This document shows, in pieces, positions 53,993 through 63,102 of a stretch of 64,000 bases of DNA. This DNA comes from Pseudofrankia inefficax (GTDB lineage Bacteria > Actinomycetota > Actinomycetes > Frankiales > Frankiaceae). The stretch lies in assembly GCF_000166135.1 (NCBI RefSeq), contig NC_014666.1, positions 124,001 through 188,000 of the forward strand, given 5' to 3'. A program made the position numbers and the translations under genes. Each line of letters starts with the position of its first letter. Position 1 is the stretch's first letter. Under the pieces are notes generated by a model. The model had not been told where the DNA came from, made no database searches, and saw only the letters and a program-made list of their open reading frames with translations.

Positions 53993-54081
53993 GCTGATCC
54001 CCGAAGGGATCAGCGAGCAGGCTCATCCGCTCGGTTGCCGGGGCTTCACTGGGCCGTTCCCTCTGCCCCTCTGGATGAGCC
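53993..54081 (-). ncRNA. S-box (SAM-I-like) riboswitch candidate in the thrC leader
   Basis: On the minus strand a 9-bp helix GGCUCAUCC / GGAUGAGCC (54073-54081 with 54020-54028) encloses CAGAGGGGCAGAGGGAAC, GGCCCAGUGAA and GCCCCGGCAACC, which closely match the P1, J1/2 and P2 kink-turn core of SAM-I riboswitches (AGAG..GG.GGAGGGA..GGCCC..UGAA.CCC.GGCAACC). P3 and P4, normally between GGCAACC and the P1 closing strand, are missing: only GAGC is there. A 9-bp hairpin with a C(UUCG)G loop (53993-54014) follows directly. It may be a reduced variant, or a former aptamer. Confidence 0.65.
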
Positions 54082-54340
54082 ATGTTCAGTTGTGTGTCCG
54101 TACTGTAGACCGCCGCCACCCCCCGCGCATCGTCCTTTTGGGCGCACAGGGTGTGATGCGGCTTGCGTCCCACTGCACGTCCGGGCGGCGGCCGGGGTGG
54201 CTCAGGACCCGATGATGGAGTCCCCCGGGACCCGACTTCGGAAAGACTCGGGGTTGCCGGACGTTGCAGGGACCAGGCCGGACACCGCGCGGCGGATGAG
54301 CTGATCGCGCGGCAACCGGCTGCCAGGAGGAGCCACGCGC

Positions 54341-55162
54341 GTGAGCATCCGTGCCGTCTACACCGATCTCGACGGAACCATGGTCGGCCCGAAAGGCTCG
54401 TTCTTCGTCGCCGAGGACGGATCCCACACCCTCGAGGCGGCGCAGGCGCTCGTCGACCTGCATGCCGCCGGCCTGACGCTCGTGCTGGTCAGCGGCCGGA
54501 CCAGACCGCAGCTCGTCGAGGCGGCGGCGATCTTCGGGGCCGACGGCTTCATCGGCGAGCTCGGCGCGATCGTCGGCTGGGACCACGGCCGCAGCAGCGA
54601 GATCCTGCGCGGCGCGATGCCGGAGAGCTACACCCAGGTGCCCGAGGAGCTGCTGCACGAGCTGATCGCGGCCAACCCCGGCCGGCTCGAACTGCACACC
54701 CCGTGGCACACGGGCCGCGAGCTGGACGTGATGCTGCGTGGCAAGGTCGACGTGGCGACCGCCGACGCCTGGCTGCGCGACGCCGGCTTCGACTGGCTCT
54801 CGATGCGTGACAACGGGCTGATCGCTCCGCACCTCATGCCGGGCCTGGGCGTGAACCCGCACGTCTACCACCTGGTGCCCGAAGGGGTGGGCAAGGGCGA
54901 GGCCGTCGCCTGGGACCTCAGGCGGCGCGGCATCGACCCGGCGGACGCGATCGCGATCGGCGACTCGGCGAGCGACCTGACGATGGCCCGTTTCGTCGGC
55001 CGGATGCACCTGGTCGCCAACGCCCTGCGGCACCCGGACATCCCCACCCTGCTCACCTCCTACGACAACGTCGTGGTCGAGAAGGAGGCGGTCACCCTCG
55101 GCTGGGCCAGCGCCATCCGCGCTGCCGTGGCCGGTCGGGCTCCGCTGGCGGCCACGTCCTGA
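54341..55162 (+). CDS. HAD-superfamily phosphatase (Cof/MPGP-like)
   Basis: 273 aa. Nucleophile motif VYTDLDGTMVGP, motif II LVLVSGRTRPQL, motif III Lys in GVGKGEAVAWDL, motif IV IAIGDSASDLTMA, and a C2-type cap between. The subclass includes sugar-phosphate and mannosyl-3-phosphoglycerate phosphatases. GTG 54341 after GGAGGAG. Lies just before otsA, so a sugar phosphate is a likely substrate, but this is inference. Confidence 0.87.
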   Translation: MSIRAVYTDLDGTMVGPKGSFFVAEDGSHTLEAAQALVDLHAAGLTLVLVSGRTRPQLVEAAAIFGADGFIGELGAIVGWDHGRSSEILRGAMPESYTQVPEELLHELIAANPGRLELHTPWHTGRELDVMLRGKVDVATADAWLRDAGFDWLSMRDNGLIAPHLMPGLGVNPHVYHLVPEGVGKGEAVAWDLRRRGIDPADAIAIGDSASDLTMARFVGRMHLVANALRHPDIPTLLTSYDNVVVEKEAVTLGWASAIRAAVAGRAPLAATS

Positions 55163-55291
55163 CGGGCCGCCGGGGCCGTGGTCTGGATGTTGCCCGCGGC
55201 GGTGCACCGGCAACTTTCGGTCGGCGACCGCGGCCGGATTTTTGCGCGGCCGATCGGCGCCGACCTGGTCATGTGACGCGGTCAACAGGTC

Positions 55292-55297
55292 TACTCT
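55292..55297 (+). promoter_or_regulatory. Leaderless -10 box (TACTCT) for otsA
   Basis: TACTCT ends 7 nt before GTG 55305, the preferred otsA start, which has no Shine-Dalgarno before it. Confidence 0.5.
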
Positions 55298-55304
55298 GCC
55301 GTGT

Positions 55305-57017
55305 GTGCCAAACCTGACCCGAGCCGTGCTGGCGGGGCCCGATCCGGCGGCCGCCGGCACCGCACGGGTGCTGGTCGCCTCGAACCGAGGCCCGGTCGCG
55401 TTCTCCCTTTCCGATTCCGGCGCGCTGCTGGCCCGGCGGGGCAGCGGCGGCCTGGTGAGCGGGATGCAGGAGGTGATCCGGGACGCGGCGGCGGCCGCGG
55501 CCGGGCAGGGCGACGCCGCCGAGGGCGGTGAGACCGACCCCGAAGATCCGCCGTCCGGCATCGTCTGGGTGTGCGCGGCGCTGTCGGACGCGGACCGGCG
55601 GGCGGTGCGGGTGGCACCGGACGGCCGGCTCGATCGGGCCGGTTTCGACACCGGCGGCGCCGCGATCCGGATGCTCGACGTGGACCGGGTCGTCTTCGAC
55701 CGGGCCTACAACGGGGTCGCCAACCGCACGCTGTGGTTCGTGCTGCACCTGCTGTTCGCCCCGGCCAGCGAGCCGAGCTTCGGGGCCGCGTTCTGGCGCG
55801 ACTGGGAGGCCTACGAGGCCTACAACGCGATGTTCGCCGACGCGCTGGCCCTCGACGCGGCCCACGGCGCGGCCGTCCTGATCCAGGACTATCACCTGAC
55901 GCTGGTCCCGGGCCTGCTGCGCAAGCTGCGCCCCGACCTGCGGATCTCGCACTTCACCCACACCCCGTGGGCGCCGCCGGACTACTTCCGGATCCTGCCG
56001 GACCGGGTGTCCCGGGCCGTGATCGGCGGCATGCTCGGGGCCGACCGGCTCGGCTTCCTCACCGCCCGCTGGGCGACCGCGTTCCGGGACTGCGCCCGCG
56101 TCCTGCTCGGCGACGAGGTCGAGATCGACGGTGTCGAGACCTGCGTGCTGGACGGCGGTCTCGATCTCGCGCCCGCCCCGGGGCCGATGGCCCCGCCGGC
56201 AGCGCTGATCGGCGGGCCGGCGCTCGGCCAGGTCTTTGACGAGCGGCCTCCGCCCGTTGTCGACCCGGGCCAGCCCGGTCACCGGGTCCGGATCGGCGTC
56301 CACCCGCTCGGGGTCGACGCCCCGGCGCTGCGGGCGCGGGCCGCGGCGAAGGACGTGGCGGCGCGCGCCGCCGAGCTGCGCGAGGAGGTCGGCGACCGGC
56401 GTCTGATCGTCCGCGTCGACCGCACCGAGCTGTCGAAGAACATCGTTCGTGGCCTGGACGCCTACCGGGAGCTGTTGCGCAACCATCCGGACTGGTGCGG
56501 CCGGGTCATGCACCTGGTCTGCGCCTACCCGTCCCGGCACGACCTGCCCGAGTACCGGGAGTACACCGCCGCGGTGCAGCGGATCGCCACCGAGATCGAG
56601 GACGAGTTCGCCACCGACGGCTGGCTGCCGCTGCGCCTGGAGGTCACGGACGACTACCCGCGCTCGCTGGCCGCGCTGACGCTGGCCGACGTGCTGGTGG
56701 TCAACCCGATCCGCGACGGGATGAACCTGATCGCCAAGGAGGGCCCGACGGTCTCCGACCGGGACGTGGCCCTGATCCTGTCCCGGGAGGCCGGGGCCTA
56801 CGCCGAGCTGGGCGCGGACGCGCTGGTCGTCAACCCGTACGACGTCACGGAGACCGCCGAGGCGATGGACGCGGCCCTGCGGATGCCGCCAGCCGAGCGC
56901 CGCCGGCGCGCCGACCGGATCGCCGCGCTGGCCGCCCGGCTGCCACCCGGCGACTGGTTTCGCGAGCAGCTCGCCGCGCTGCCCGCCCCTCCGGCCGAGG
57001 TCGTGCTGCGCGGCTGA
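55305..57017 (+). CDS. otsA: Trehalose-6-phosphate synthase (GT20)
   Basis: 570 aa. It joins UDP- or GDP-glucose and glucose-6-phosphate. N-terminal LVASNRGPVAFS, then RRGSGGLVSGMQEV; QDYHLTLVPGLLRKLRPDLRISHFTHTPWAPPDYFRILP; LIVRVDRTELSKNIVRGLDAY; and a C-terminal DVLVVNPIRDGMNLIAKEGP with the nucleotide-sugar-binding Glu. GTG 55305 is chosen as a leaderless start; the open frame to 55242 has no similarity. The phosphatase gene otsB converges from the right. Trehalose serves as osmolyte and reserve, fitting the osmoprotectant importer at the window start. Confidence 0.93.
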   Translation: MPNLTRAVLAGPDPAAAGTARVLVASNRGPVAFSLSDSGALLARRGSGGLVSGMQEVIRDAAAAAAGQGDAAEGGETDPEDPPSGIVWVCAALSDADRRAVRVAPDGRLDRAGFDTGGAAIRMLDVDRVVFDRAYNGVANRTLWFVLHLLFAPASEPSFGAAFWRDWEAYEAYNAMFADALALDAAHGAAVLIQDYHLTLVPGLLRKLRPDLRISHFTHTPWAPPDYFRILPDRVSRAVIGGMLGADRLGFLTARWATAFRDCARVLLGDEVEIDGVETCVLDGGLDLAPAPGPMAPPAALIGGPALGQVFDERPPPVVDPGQPGHRVRIGVHPLGVDAPALRARAAAKDVAARAAELREEVGDRRLIVRVDRTELSKNIVRGLDAYRELLRNHPDWCGRVMHLVCAYPSRHDLPEYREYTAAVQRIATEIEDEFATDGWLPLRLEVTDDYPRSLAALTLADVLVVNPIRDGMNLIAKEGPTVSDRDVALILSREAGAYAELGADALVVNPYDVTETAEAMDAALRMPPAERRRRADRIAALAARLPPGDWFREQLAALPAPPAEVVLRG

Positions 57018-57104
57018 CGATCCCGCCCGGCGGGCGACCGGTCCGTCCTTGGTCGCCCGCCGGGGGATGCCCGTCGGAGGCTGGCCCCGTAGCTGTCGGC
57101 CCGG

Positions 57105-58025
57105 TCAGCCGATGCGGGCGGCGAGAACCTGGAGCAGGGCGACGATGCCGGCCGGGCCGTCGACGACCAGGTCCGCGCGCTCCCGTAGGGCCGTGGGAAC
57201 CTCGGGGCCGTCGCTGCAGACCGTGAGGCCGGCGATGCCGGTGGACCGCAGGGCCTCGACGGCGTCGAAGGCGGGCAGGTCGCCGAGGTCGTCGCCGGCC
57301 ATCAGCACCGACCGGGCGGAGCGCTCGTCGACCAGCTCGCGCAGGGCCCGGCCCTTGTCGTGGTCCGGCGGGCGCAGCTCCAGGACCTTCTTGCCGGGCG
57401 CCGCCTCCAGGCCGTGCTCCTCGGCGAGGCGGCGCAGCGCGGGAGCCAGCGCGCCGAGCGCCGCGTCGGGGTCGGCGGCGCGCCGGACGTGGATCACCAG
57501 GGCCTGGCCCTTGTCCTCGACCGTGACGCCGGGCGGGGCGTCGCGCAGCACCTCGGGCAGCCGGGCCCGCACCGCGGCGACACCGGGCAGCGGCTCCGGG
57601 CTGACCGTGTCGCCGGTCGCGCCCTCCCAGCGTTGCAGCCCGTACTGGCCGAGGATGGTCAGGTTCGCCAACCCGTCCTCGCCCGCGCCGGCGGTCGGGA
57701 GACCGGTCAGCTCCAGCAGCGCGTCCACCGGCCGGCCGGTGATGATCGCGAGTGTCCCGACCCGGCTGGCGAGCGCGCGCAGCGCGTCGACCGCGCCCGG
57801 AGCGGGCGCGGCGTCCATCGGCCTGGGCATGATCGGCGCGAGCGTCCCGTCGTAGTCCAACGCGACGAGGGCGTGCCCGGGCGCCGTGATCAGCGCCGCG
57901 AGGGCGGCGCCGCCCGGCAGGCCGAACCCCGGCGTGGGGGCTGAATCGGGCGGTTCGGTGGGCGCGCCGACGGTCGGCGCGGAGGCGGGTGGGATTCGCG
58001 GGGCGGGGGCAGGGCTGGTCGTCAC
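57105..58025 (-). CDS. otsB: Trehalose-6-phosphate phosphatase
   Basis: 306 aa HAD phosphatase that finishes trehalose synthesis: LVALDYDGTLAPIM (nucleophile), LAIITGRPVDALLEL, LTILGQYGLQRWEG, VEDKGQALVIHVR, PGKKVLELRPPDHDKGRALRELV and VLMAGDDLGDLPAFDAVE. GTG 58025 overlaps the TGA of a 12-codon mini-ORF; the frame stays open upstream without conservation. First 40 residues are Pro/Ala-rich. Confidence 0.93.
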   Translation of the reverse strand: MTTSPAPAPRIPPASAPTVGAPTEPPDSAPTPGFGLPGGAALAALITAPGHALVALDYDGTLAPIMPRPMDAAPAPGAVDALRALASRVGTLAIITGRPVDALLELTGLPTAGAGEDGLANLTILGQYGLQRWEGATGDTVSPEPLPGVAAVRARLPEVLRDAPPGVTVEDKGQALVIHVRRAADPDAALGALAPALRRLAEEHGLEAAPGKKVLELRPPDHDKGRALRELVDERSARSVLMAGDDLGDLPAFDAVEALRSTGIAGLTVCSDGPEVPTALRERADLVVDGPAGIVALLQVLAARIG

Positions 58026-58060
58026 GACGCGGCCTCGGCGGCCAACAGGCAGGCGTCCAT
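58022..58060 (-). CDS. Leaderless 12-codon mini-ORF overlapping the otsB start
   Basis: ATG 58060 to TGA 58024-58022 encodes MDACLLAAEAAS; the TGA overlaps the otsB GTG as GTGA. A CACACT box ends 6 nt before the ATG. Overlap and box suggest a translated leader that couples to otsB. Confidence 0.42.
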   Translation of the reverse strand: MDACLLAAEAAS

Positions 58061-58066
58061 AGGTCC

Positions 58067-58072
58067 AGTGTG
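58067..58072 (-). promoter_or_regulatory. Possible leaderless -10 box (CACACT) before the otsB mini-ORF
   Basis: On the minus strand CACACT, 6 nt, ATG. Keeps A at position 2 and T at position 6 of TANNNT and the usual spacing in this window. Confidence 0.35.
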
Positions 58073-58245
58073 CCGGTGGCTCCGGATCCGACGCCCACCG
58101 GACCGCGCCGCGACGCCCTCCGCTGACGGTGCGTCGCGGCCGACCCACACCCCACCCCGAGCGGGCGCATCCCGGGCCCCGCGCCGAGCCACCTGGCGAG
58201 GCCCGCGTCGAGTCATGCGCCGCGATTATCCGCGTCGCGCGATCC

Positions 58246-58320
58246 TGATCGCCGCTCTGGCCGGGAGGCGGTCGTGATCAGGGCATTCTCGCGACCATTT
58301 CAGGGCTCAAATGGCGATCA
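58246..58320. repeat. 75-bp inverted-repeat element, copy 5
   Basis: Left arm TGATCGCCGCTCTGGCC..., right arm AGGGCTCAAATGGCGATCA, with the internal GGTCGTGATCAG and GCGACCATT. It starts 56 bp after the stop of the LytR_C gene (minus strand). Confidence 0.82.
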
Positions 58321-58376
58321 CTGGCGCGAGGATGGTGATCCGCCCGGCTGGGCGGCCAAGACCCACCGGAGGGACG

Positions 58377-59009
58377 CTACGGGGCCGGAGTGGGGAAGTC
58401 GCGGGTGACGACGAGGATCAGCTTGCCCGGTTCGTAGAGCTTGATGTCGGTGCCGGCGATCGGCTCGATCTTGACGATGCCGGAGACCCGCTGCTGGAGG
58501 TTCTGGGCCGCGGCCTTGAGGTCGTCCTCGTAGAAGACGGTGGTGACCGGCACGTTGTAGGTGCTGATGTAGCCCCCGACCCGGTCGACCGTGAAGCCCG
58601 CGTCCTTGACCGGGCCGCTGGCGGCGTCGGCGAGACCCTCGATCTTGGAGTCGTTGAGGATCACGACCGGGGCCACGGCGCCCGAGCCGGCCGGCGGCTG
58701 GGTGGTCGGGCGTGGCGAGGACGCGCTGGGCCGGGCCGACGACGTCGCGCTGGTCGGGTGGGCGCTCGCCGTGGCCCGGGGCGTCGCGGACGTGACCGGA
58801 GCGGCGGTCGAGGCGCGGCTCGCGGTGGGTGGCTGTGCCCCCGACTTCGGGTTGTGCAGCAGGTTGACCAGCAGAATGCCGACGCCCACGGCAAGCACGG
58901 CGATCAGCGCGGCGCCCAAGGCCCGCAGCCGGCTGTTGCCGGTCGGGCGGCGCGGCGGCGGCGCGGCGGCGGAGCGGGCCGCGGTGGTGGTGGAGCCGGG
59001 CCCGCTCAT
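58377..59009 (-). CDS. LytR C-terminal domain membrane protein
   Basis: 210 aa: a cytoplasmic 26 residues, one membrane segment (ALGAALIAVLAVGVGILLVNLL, about 30-51), a Ser/Thr/Pro/Ala linker (about 55-105), then a LytR_C domain outside the cell (VVILNDSKIEGLADAASGPVKDAGFTV ... VTTVFYEDDLKAAAQNL). Such proteins are thought to bind envelope polymers; no LytR-CpsA-Psr catalytic domain is present. ATG 59009 overlaps the DUF3263 stop (ATGA). Confidence 0.88.
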   Translation of the reverse strand: MSGPGSTTTAARSAAAPPPRRPTGNSRLRALGAALIAVLAVGVGILLVNLLHNPKSGAQPPTASRASTAAPVTSATPRATASAHPTSATSSARPSASSPRPTTQPPAGSGAVAPVVILNDSKIEGLADAASGPVKDAGFTVDRVGGYISTYNVPVTTVFYEDDLKAAAQNLQQRVSGIVKIEPIAGTDIKLYEPGKLILVVTRDFPTPAP

Positions 59010-59392
59010 GTCGGGTCCGTCGGGTAGGGCTCGACGACGTCGGCACCGGACGGAGCGCGGCCCGAGCCCGCGGTGACGCTCGCCGCCGGGGACCAGCCCT
59101 GGCGGCGCGCGGCCCGCAGCCGCGAGAGCCGACCGACCAACACGGGTTCGGCGGCCAGCGCGGCCGGGGACTCGATCAGCGCGTTCAGCAACTGGTAGTA
59201 GCGCGCCGGGGAGAGGCCGAACTCCGTGCGGATGGCCTCGTCCTTGGCCGCCGGGTAGCGCCAGGTCCGCCGCTCGAACCGCAGCACCCGGGCATCTCGG
59301 TCCGACAGCCCTCCAGCGCCAGCCGGCGGGGACGCTTCAGCAGGCTGGGCCGCCTGGGGGGCCGTCGACTCCTGCTGCTGCGCGTCGTCCAC
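59006..59392 (-). CDS. DUF3263 family protein
   Basis: 128 aa. Core LSDRDARVLRFERRTWRYPAAKDEAIRTEFGLSPARYYQLLNALI is the DUF3263 signature, probably a helix-turn-helix-like DNA- or sigma-interacting domain; function unknown. GTG 59392 follows GAGGGGGTG; the longer frame to 59469 is not conserved. Coupled to the LytR_C gene by overlap, a pairing common in actinobacteria. Confidence 0.88.
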   Translation of the reverse strand: MDDAQQQESTAPQAAQPAEASPPAGAGGLSDRDARVLRFERRTWRYPAAKDEAIRTEFGLSPARYYQLLNALIESPAALAAEPVLVGRLSRLRAARRQGWSPAASVTAGSGRAPSGADVVEPYPTDPT

Positions 59393-59681
59393 GGCGTCAC
59401 CCCCTCGGCTGGCCCGACGGCGACCGGCACCGACGGGCGGGGGGCCAGCCGACCGATATCCGCGAACCACAGCTATGTGCTTTGACGTCCACTATTTCAC
59501 CCCACGGGTCCGACACTCCAGACCGCCCCCACCCGTGGGCCCTGGGCCGGAAGCGTCCAGCCAGCCGGGATTCGGCCGTCGGGGCACGCGCGGCCGGGCG
59601 GAGCTCGCGCCCAGGCCCGGGCCAAAAAGCGCGCAGGGGCCACCGGGCCGGCCGCGTCGGCAGCGGCCGGCTCGTGACGGC

Positions 59682-60968
59682 TCACCGAATGGCGTTGCCG
59701 CACCACTCCGGCTTGCCGGCCGGGTCTTTGACAATGTCGTAGCCGTTGCCCGCGTCGTTGACCCGGACGAACGTGTAGCACAGGCTCAGCCGGCCCCAGT
59801 TCTTGAAGTCGACCGCGCCGGGCAGCAGGCCGTCAGCGGTGTAGCCGGTCAGGTTCCGCATCGTCGAGATGAAGTCGGCGCGGGTCGGGCAGGCCGGCGC
59901 CCGTTCGAGGCCCGTGATGAACATGTCGGTGAGGATGTACTCGATGAGCGCGAGCTCCTGGTCCGGCGGCTGGAGCTCGGGCGCGTAGTCGCTCATCGCC
60001 TTGAAAAACGCCTGGTCCGCCGGAGTGTTCGCCTCGAACGGCAGATAGTTCAACCAGGTATAAAGGCCGGCGAGCTGGCGGCCGTCCTGGGCGAGAACGC
60101 TGTGGTCGTACCCGCTGGCCGACAGATAGATCCTGATGTTCGCGCCGGCTGTCTTCGCGCCCATCATGATGTGGCTGAAGTCCTGGGCGGACAGCGAACC
60201 GACGGCCGTGTCCACGCCGGCCGCCATCAGCTGGCGGCCGAGCGCGATCGGGTCGGTGTGTACCGCGTTGTAGATGAACGTCTGGGTGGAGATCTCGACG
60301 CCGACGGCCCGCAGGCTGTCCACGATCTCCCCGTCGAGCTGGTTGGAGGCCGCCGAGACGTCGGTGCCGATGACCGCGACCTTCGTGCCGCCCTGGGCCT
60401 TCACGAACTGGCCGAACGTGTCCACGGAGCCGGCGTCGGCGCCGGCGTAGACGTAGGCGTGGGCGAACATGTTCGGGTACCGGTGGTCGGCCCAGATGCT
60501 CTCGGCCGGCAGGCCGACCACGGGCACGTCGCGTTGGCGCAGGAAGTCGGCGCCGCCGGAGGCCGCGACGGTTCCCTCCACGATGCCGAAGACCTGGCCG
60601 ACGTCGACGAGCTGGCGGGCGGCCTGCAGGTTCGTGCCGTTGTCGCCCTGATCATCACCGGTCGCGGTGATGATCTTACGGCCGTGCACCCCGCCGGCGG
60701 CGTTCTGCTGCTCGACTCTGGCGATGAATCCGGACCGCGTGGCGAGCAGCGCCTGAGCGAACGGCCCGGTGTCCGGATATAAGTAGCCGATCTTGACGGT
60801 GTTCGAGGTAAATCCAGGCGAGTCGCAGGCGCTGCCGCTGCCTCCGGGTTTTGTCGTCGCGCCGCAGGCCGTCGCGGCGGTCGCCAGGGCGGCGGCCGCG
60901 GCGACCAAAACCATGCGACGCGACCGGGCAGCAGCGGCGGAAACTCGCGACGGGCGCAGTGCGGGCAC
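59682..60968 (-). CDS. Periplasmic-type binding lipoprotein, branched-chain amino acid/urea family
   Basis: 428 aa. The signal peptide ends in a lipobox-like ATAATAC|G, so it is probably anchored to the membrane. Then a type I periplasmic-binding fold: VKIGYLYPDTGPFAQ, ARVEQQNAAGGVHGRKI, GIVEGTVAASGGADFLRQRDVPVVG, KVAVIGTDVSAASNQ. GTG 60968 follows a perfect AGGAGGTGA. No permease or ATPase genes are next to it, so it is an orphan binding protein; the ligand is not known. Confidence 0.87.
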   Translation of the reverse strand: MPALRPSRVSAAAARSRRMVLVAAAAALATAATACGATTKPGGSGSACDSPGFTSNTVKIGYLYPDTGPFAQALLATRSGFIARVEQQNAAGGVHGRKIITATGDDQGDNGTNLQAARQLVDVGQVFGIVEGTVAASGGADFLRQRDVPVVGLPAESIWADHRYPNMFAHAYVYAGADAGSVDTFGQFVKAQGGTKVAVIGTDVSAASNQLDGEIVDSLRAVGVEISTQTFIYNAVHTDPIALGRQLMAAGVDTAVGSLSAQDFSHIMMGAKTAGANIRIYLSASGYDHSVLAQDGRQLAGLYTWLNYLPFEANTPADQAFFKAMSDYAPELQPPDQELALIEYILTDMFITGLERAPACPTRADFISTMRNLTGYTADGLLPGAVDFKNWGRLSLCYTFVRVNDAGNGYDIVKDPAGKPEWCGNAIR

Positions 60969-61182
60969 TGTTCACCTCCTGGTCGGATTTGCGCGACAAT
61001 AACCCGTTGTGTTATGAATCGCCAGATGTCCGACTGGTTGCAGTGCGGCGATTTTGGTGCGCCGGTATTGATGAATGGACTCGATTAAACGGTCGGGCGG
61101 CATCGGCGCTGGCCGGCGCTCGGGCCTGGACCGGCCTCGCCGCCGCTCACGACGTGATCCACAGTGGGTCTGGGCGTCGCGT

Positions 61183-61188
61183 TACCGT
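61183..61188 (+). promoter_or_regulatory. Leaderless -10 box (TACCGT) for the RNHCP gene
   Basis: TACCGT, 6 nt, then GTG 61195, which begins the conserved part of the protein. No Shine-Dalgarno. Confidence 0.55.
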
Positions 61189-61194
61189 GACGTG

Positions 61195-61566
61195 GTGGCC
61201 CGTCAGTTCACCCGCACGACCGAGGACTTCTCCTGCCTCGTCTGCGGTACGGCGGTGCGCGGCGACGGGTACACGAACCACTGCCCGCGCTGCCTGTGGT
61301 CACGGCATGTCGACGTCGCGCCGGGTGACCGGGCGGCCGGCTGCGGCGGGCTGATGCGCCCGGTCGCGATCGAGGCCCGCGCGCACGACGTGGTTCTCAC
61401 CCACGTCTGCGAGAGCTGTGGGCACCGGCGGCGCAACCGCACCGCGCCGGCCGATGACGAGGCGGCTCTGCTGCGGGTCGCCGCCGAGGCGGCCGACGCC
61501 GCCGTCGCGGGCGGCATCGCGCAGGCGAACGCCGCCGGCGCCAGAACGCGGCGCCGGCGGCGTTGA
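61195..61566 (+). CDS. RNHCP domain zinc-binding protein
   Basis: 123 aa. DFSCLVCGTAVRGDGYTNHCPRCLWSRHVD is the RNHCP signature (here TNHCP), with a second Cys pair in HVCESCGHRRRNR. The four or more Cys should hold zinc; biochemical role unknown. GTG 61195 is preferred over the upstream frame from 61075 because it begins the family and follows a leaderless -10 box. The C-terminus is Arg-rich. Confidence 0.88.
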   Translation: MARQFTRTTEDFSCLVCGTAVRGDGYTNHCPRCLWSRHVDVAPGDRAAGCGGLMRPVAIEARAHDVVLTHVCESCGHRRRNRTAPADDEAALLRVAAEAADAAVAGGIAQANAAGARTRRRRR

Positions 61567-61617
61567 CCGTCGGTATCGCTGGGTGAGCCGGTTTCCCGGC
61601 CGGTCAGCCGGTGGCCG

Positions 61618-62871
<1,254 letters not shown>

Positions 62872-63089
62872 TGGCCCTCCTATGTGGCCCACGGGCCACG
62901 GGTCCGCGGGCCCGCCGCGAGGGCCACCCGGCGGTGCTGGCGCCTGTCGGAGCAGGGCCACGTGGGGCCGGGCGGTCCACCCGCCGGGCGACGTCCCGTC
63001 CCCGCGAGCGCATCGCCGTTGATGCACTAGGTCACGCACGGTACCCGCAGTGACCGGTCCCCTCCACGCGGCCCGACGTGGTCGGCCGG
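62872..63089. other. Divergent promoter region, no gene
   Basis: 218 bp between the dehydrogenase and the membrane glycosyltransferase gene. Contains the minus-strand Shine-Dalgarno of the dehydrogenase. No other signal recognised. Confidence 0.4.
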
Positions 63090-63095
63090 TACGGT
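63090..63095 (+). promoter_or_regulatory. Leaderless -10 box (TACGGT)
   Basis: TACGGT ends 7 nt before ATG 63103, which has no Shine-Dalgarno. Confidence 0.5.
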
Positions 63096-63102
63096 CCGCG
63101 TT

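Larger units (their letters stand above)
53776..54340. other. thrC leader and divergent region to the HAD gene
   Basis: 565 bp with no supported gene. The minus-strand thrC leader holds the S-box-like element and two further hairpins. The last part (54230-54340) leads to the HAD gene with its GGAGGAG ribosome site. Confidence 0.6.

Noticed and set aside
53787-54173. Open frame across the thrC leader (minus strand)
   Set aside because: It runs through the S-box-like core and two hairpins, so RNA structure explains the sequence better than protein.
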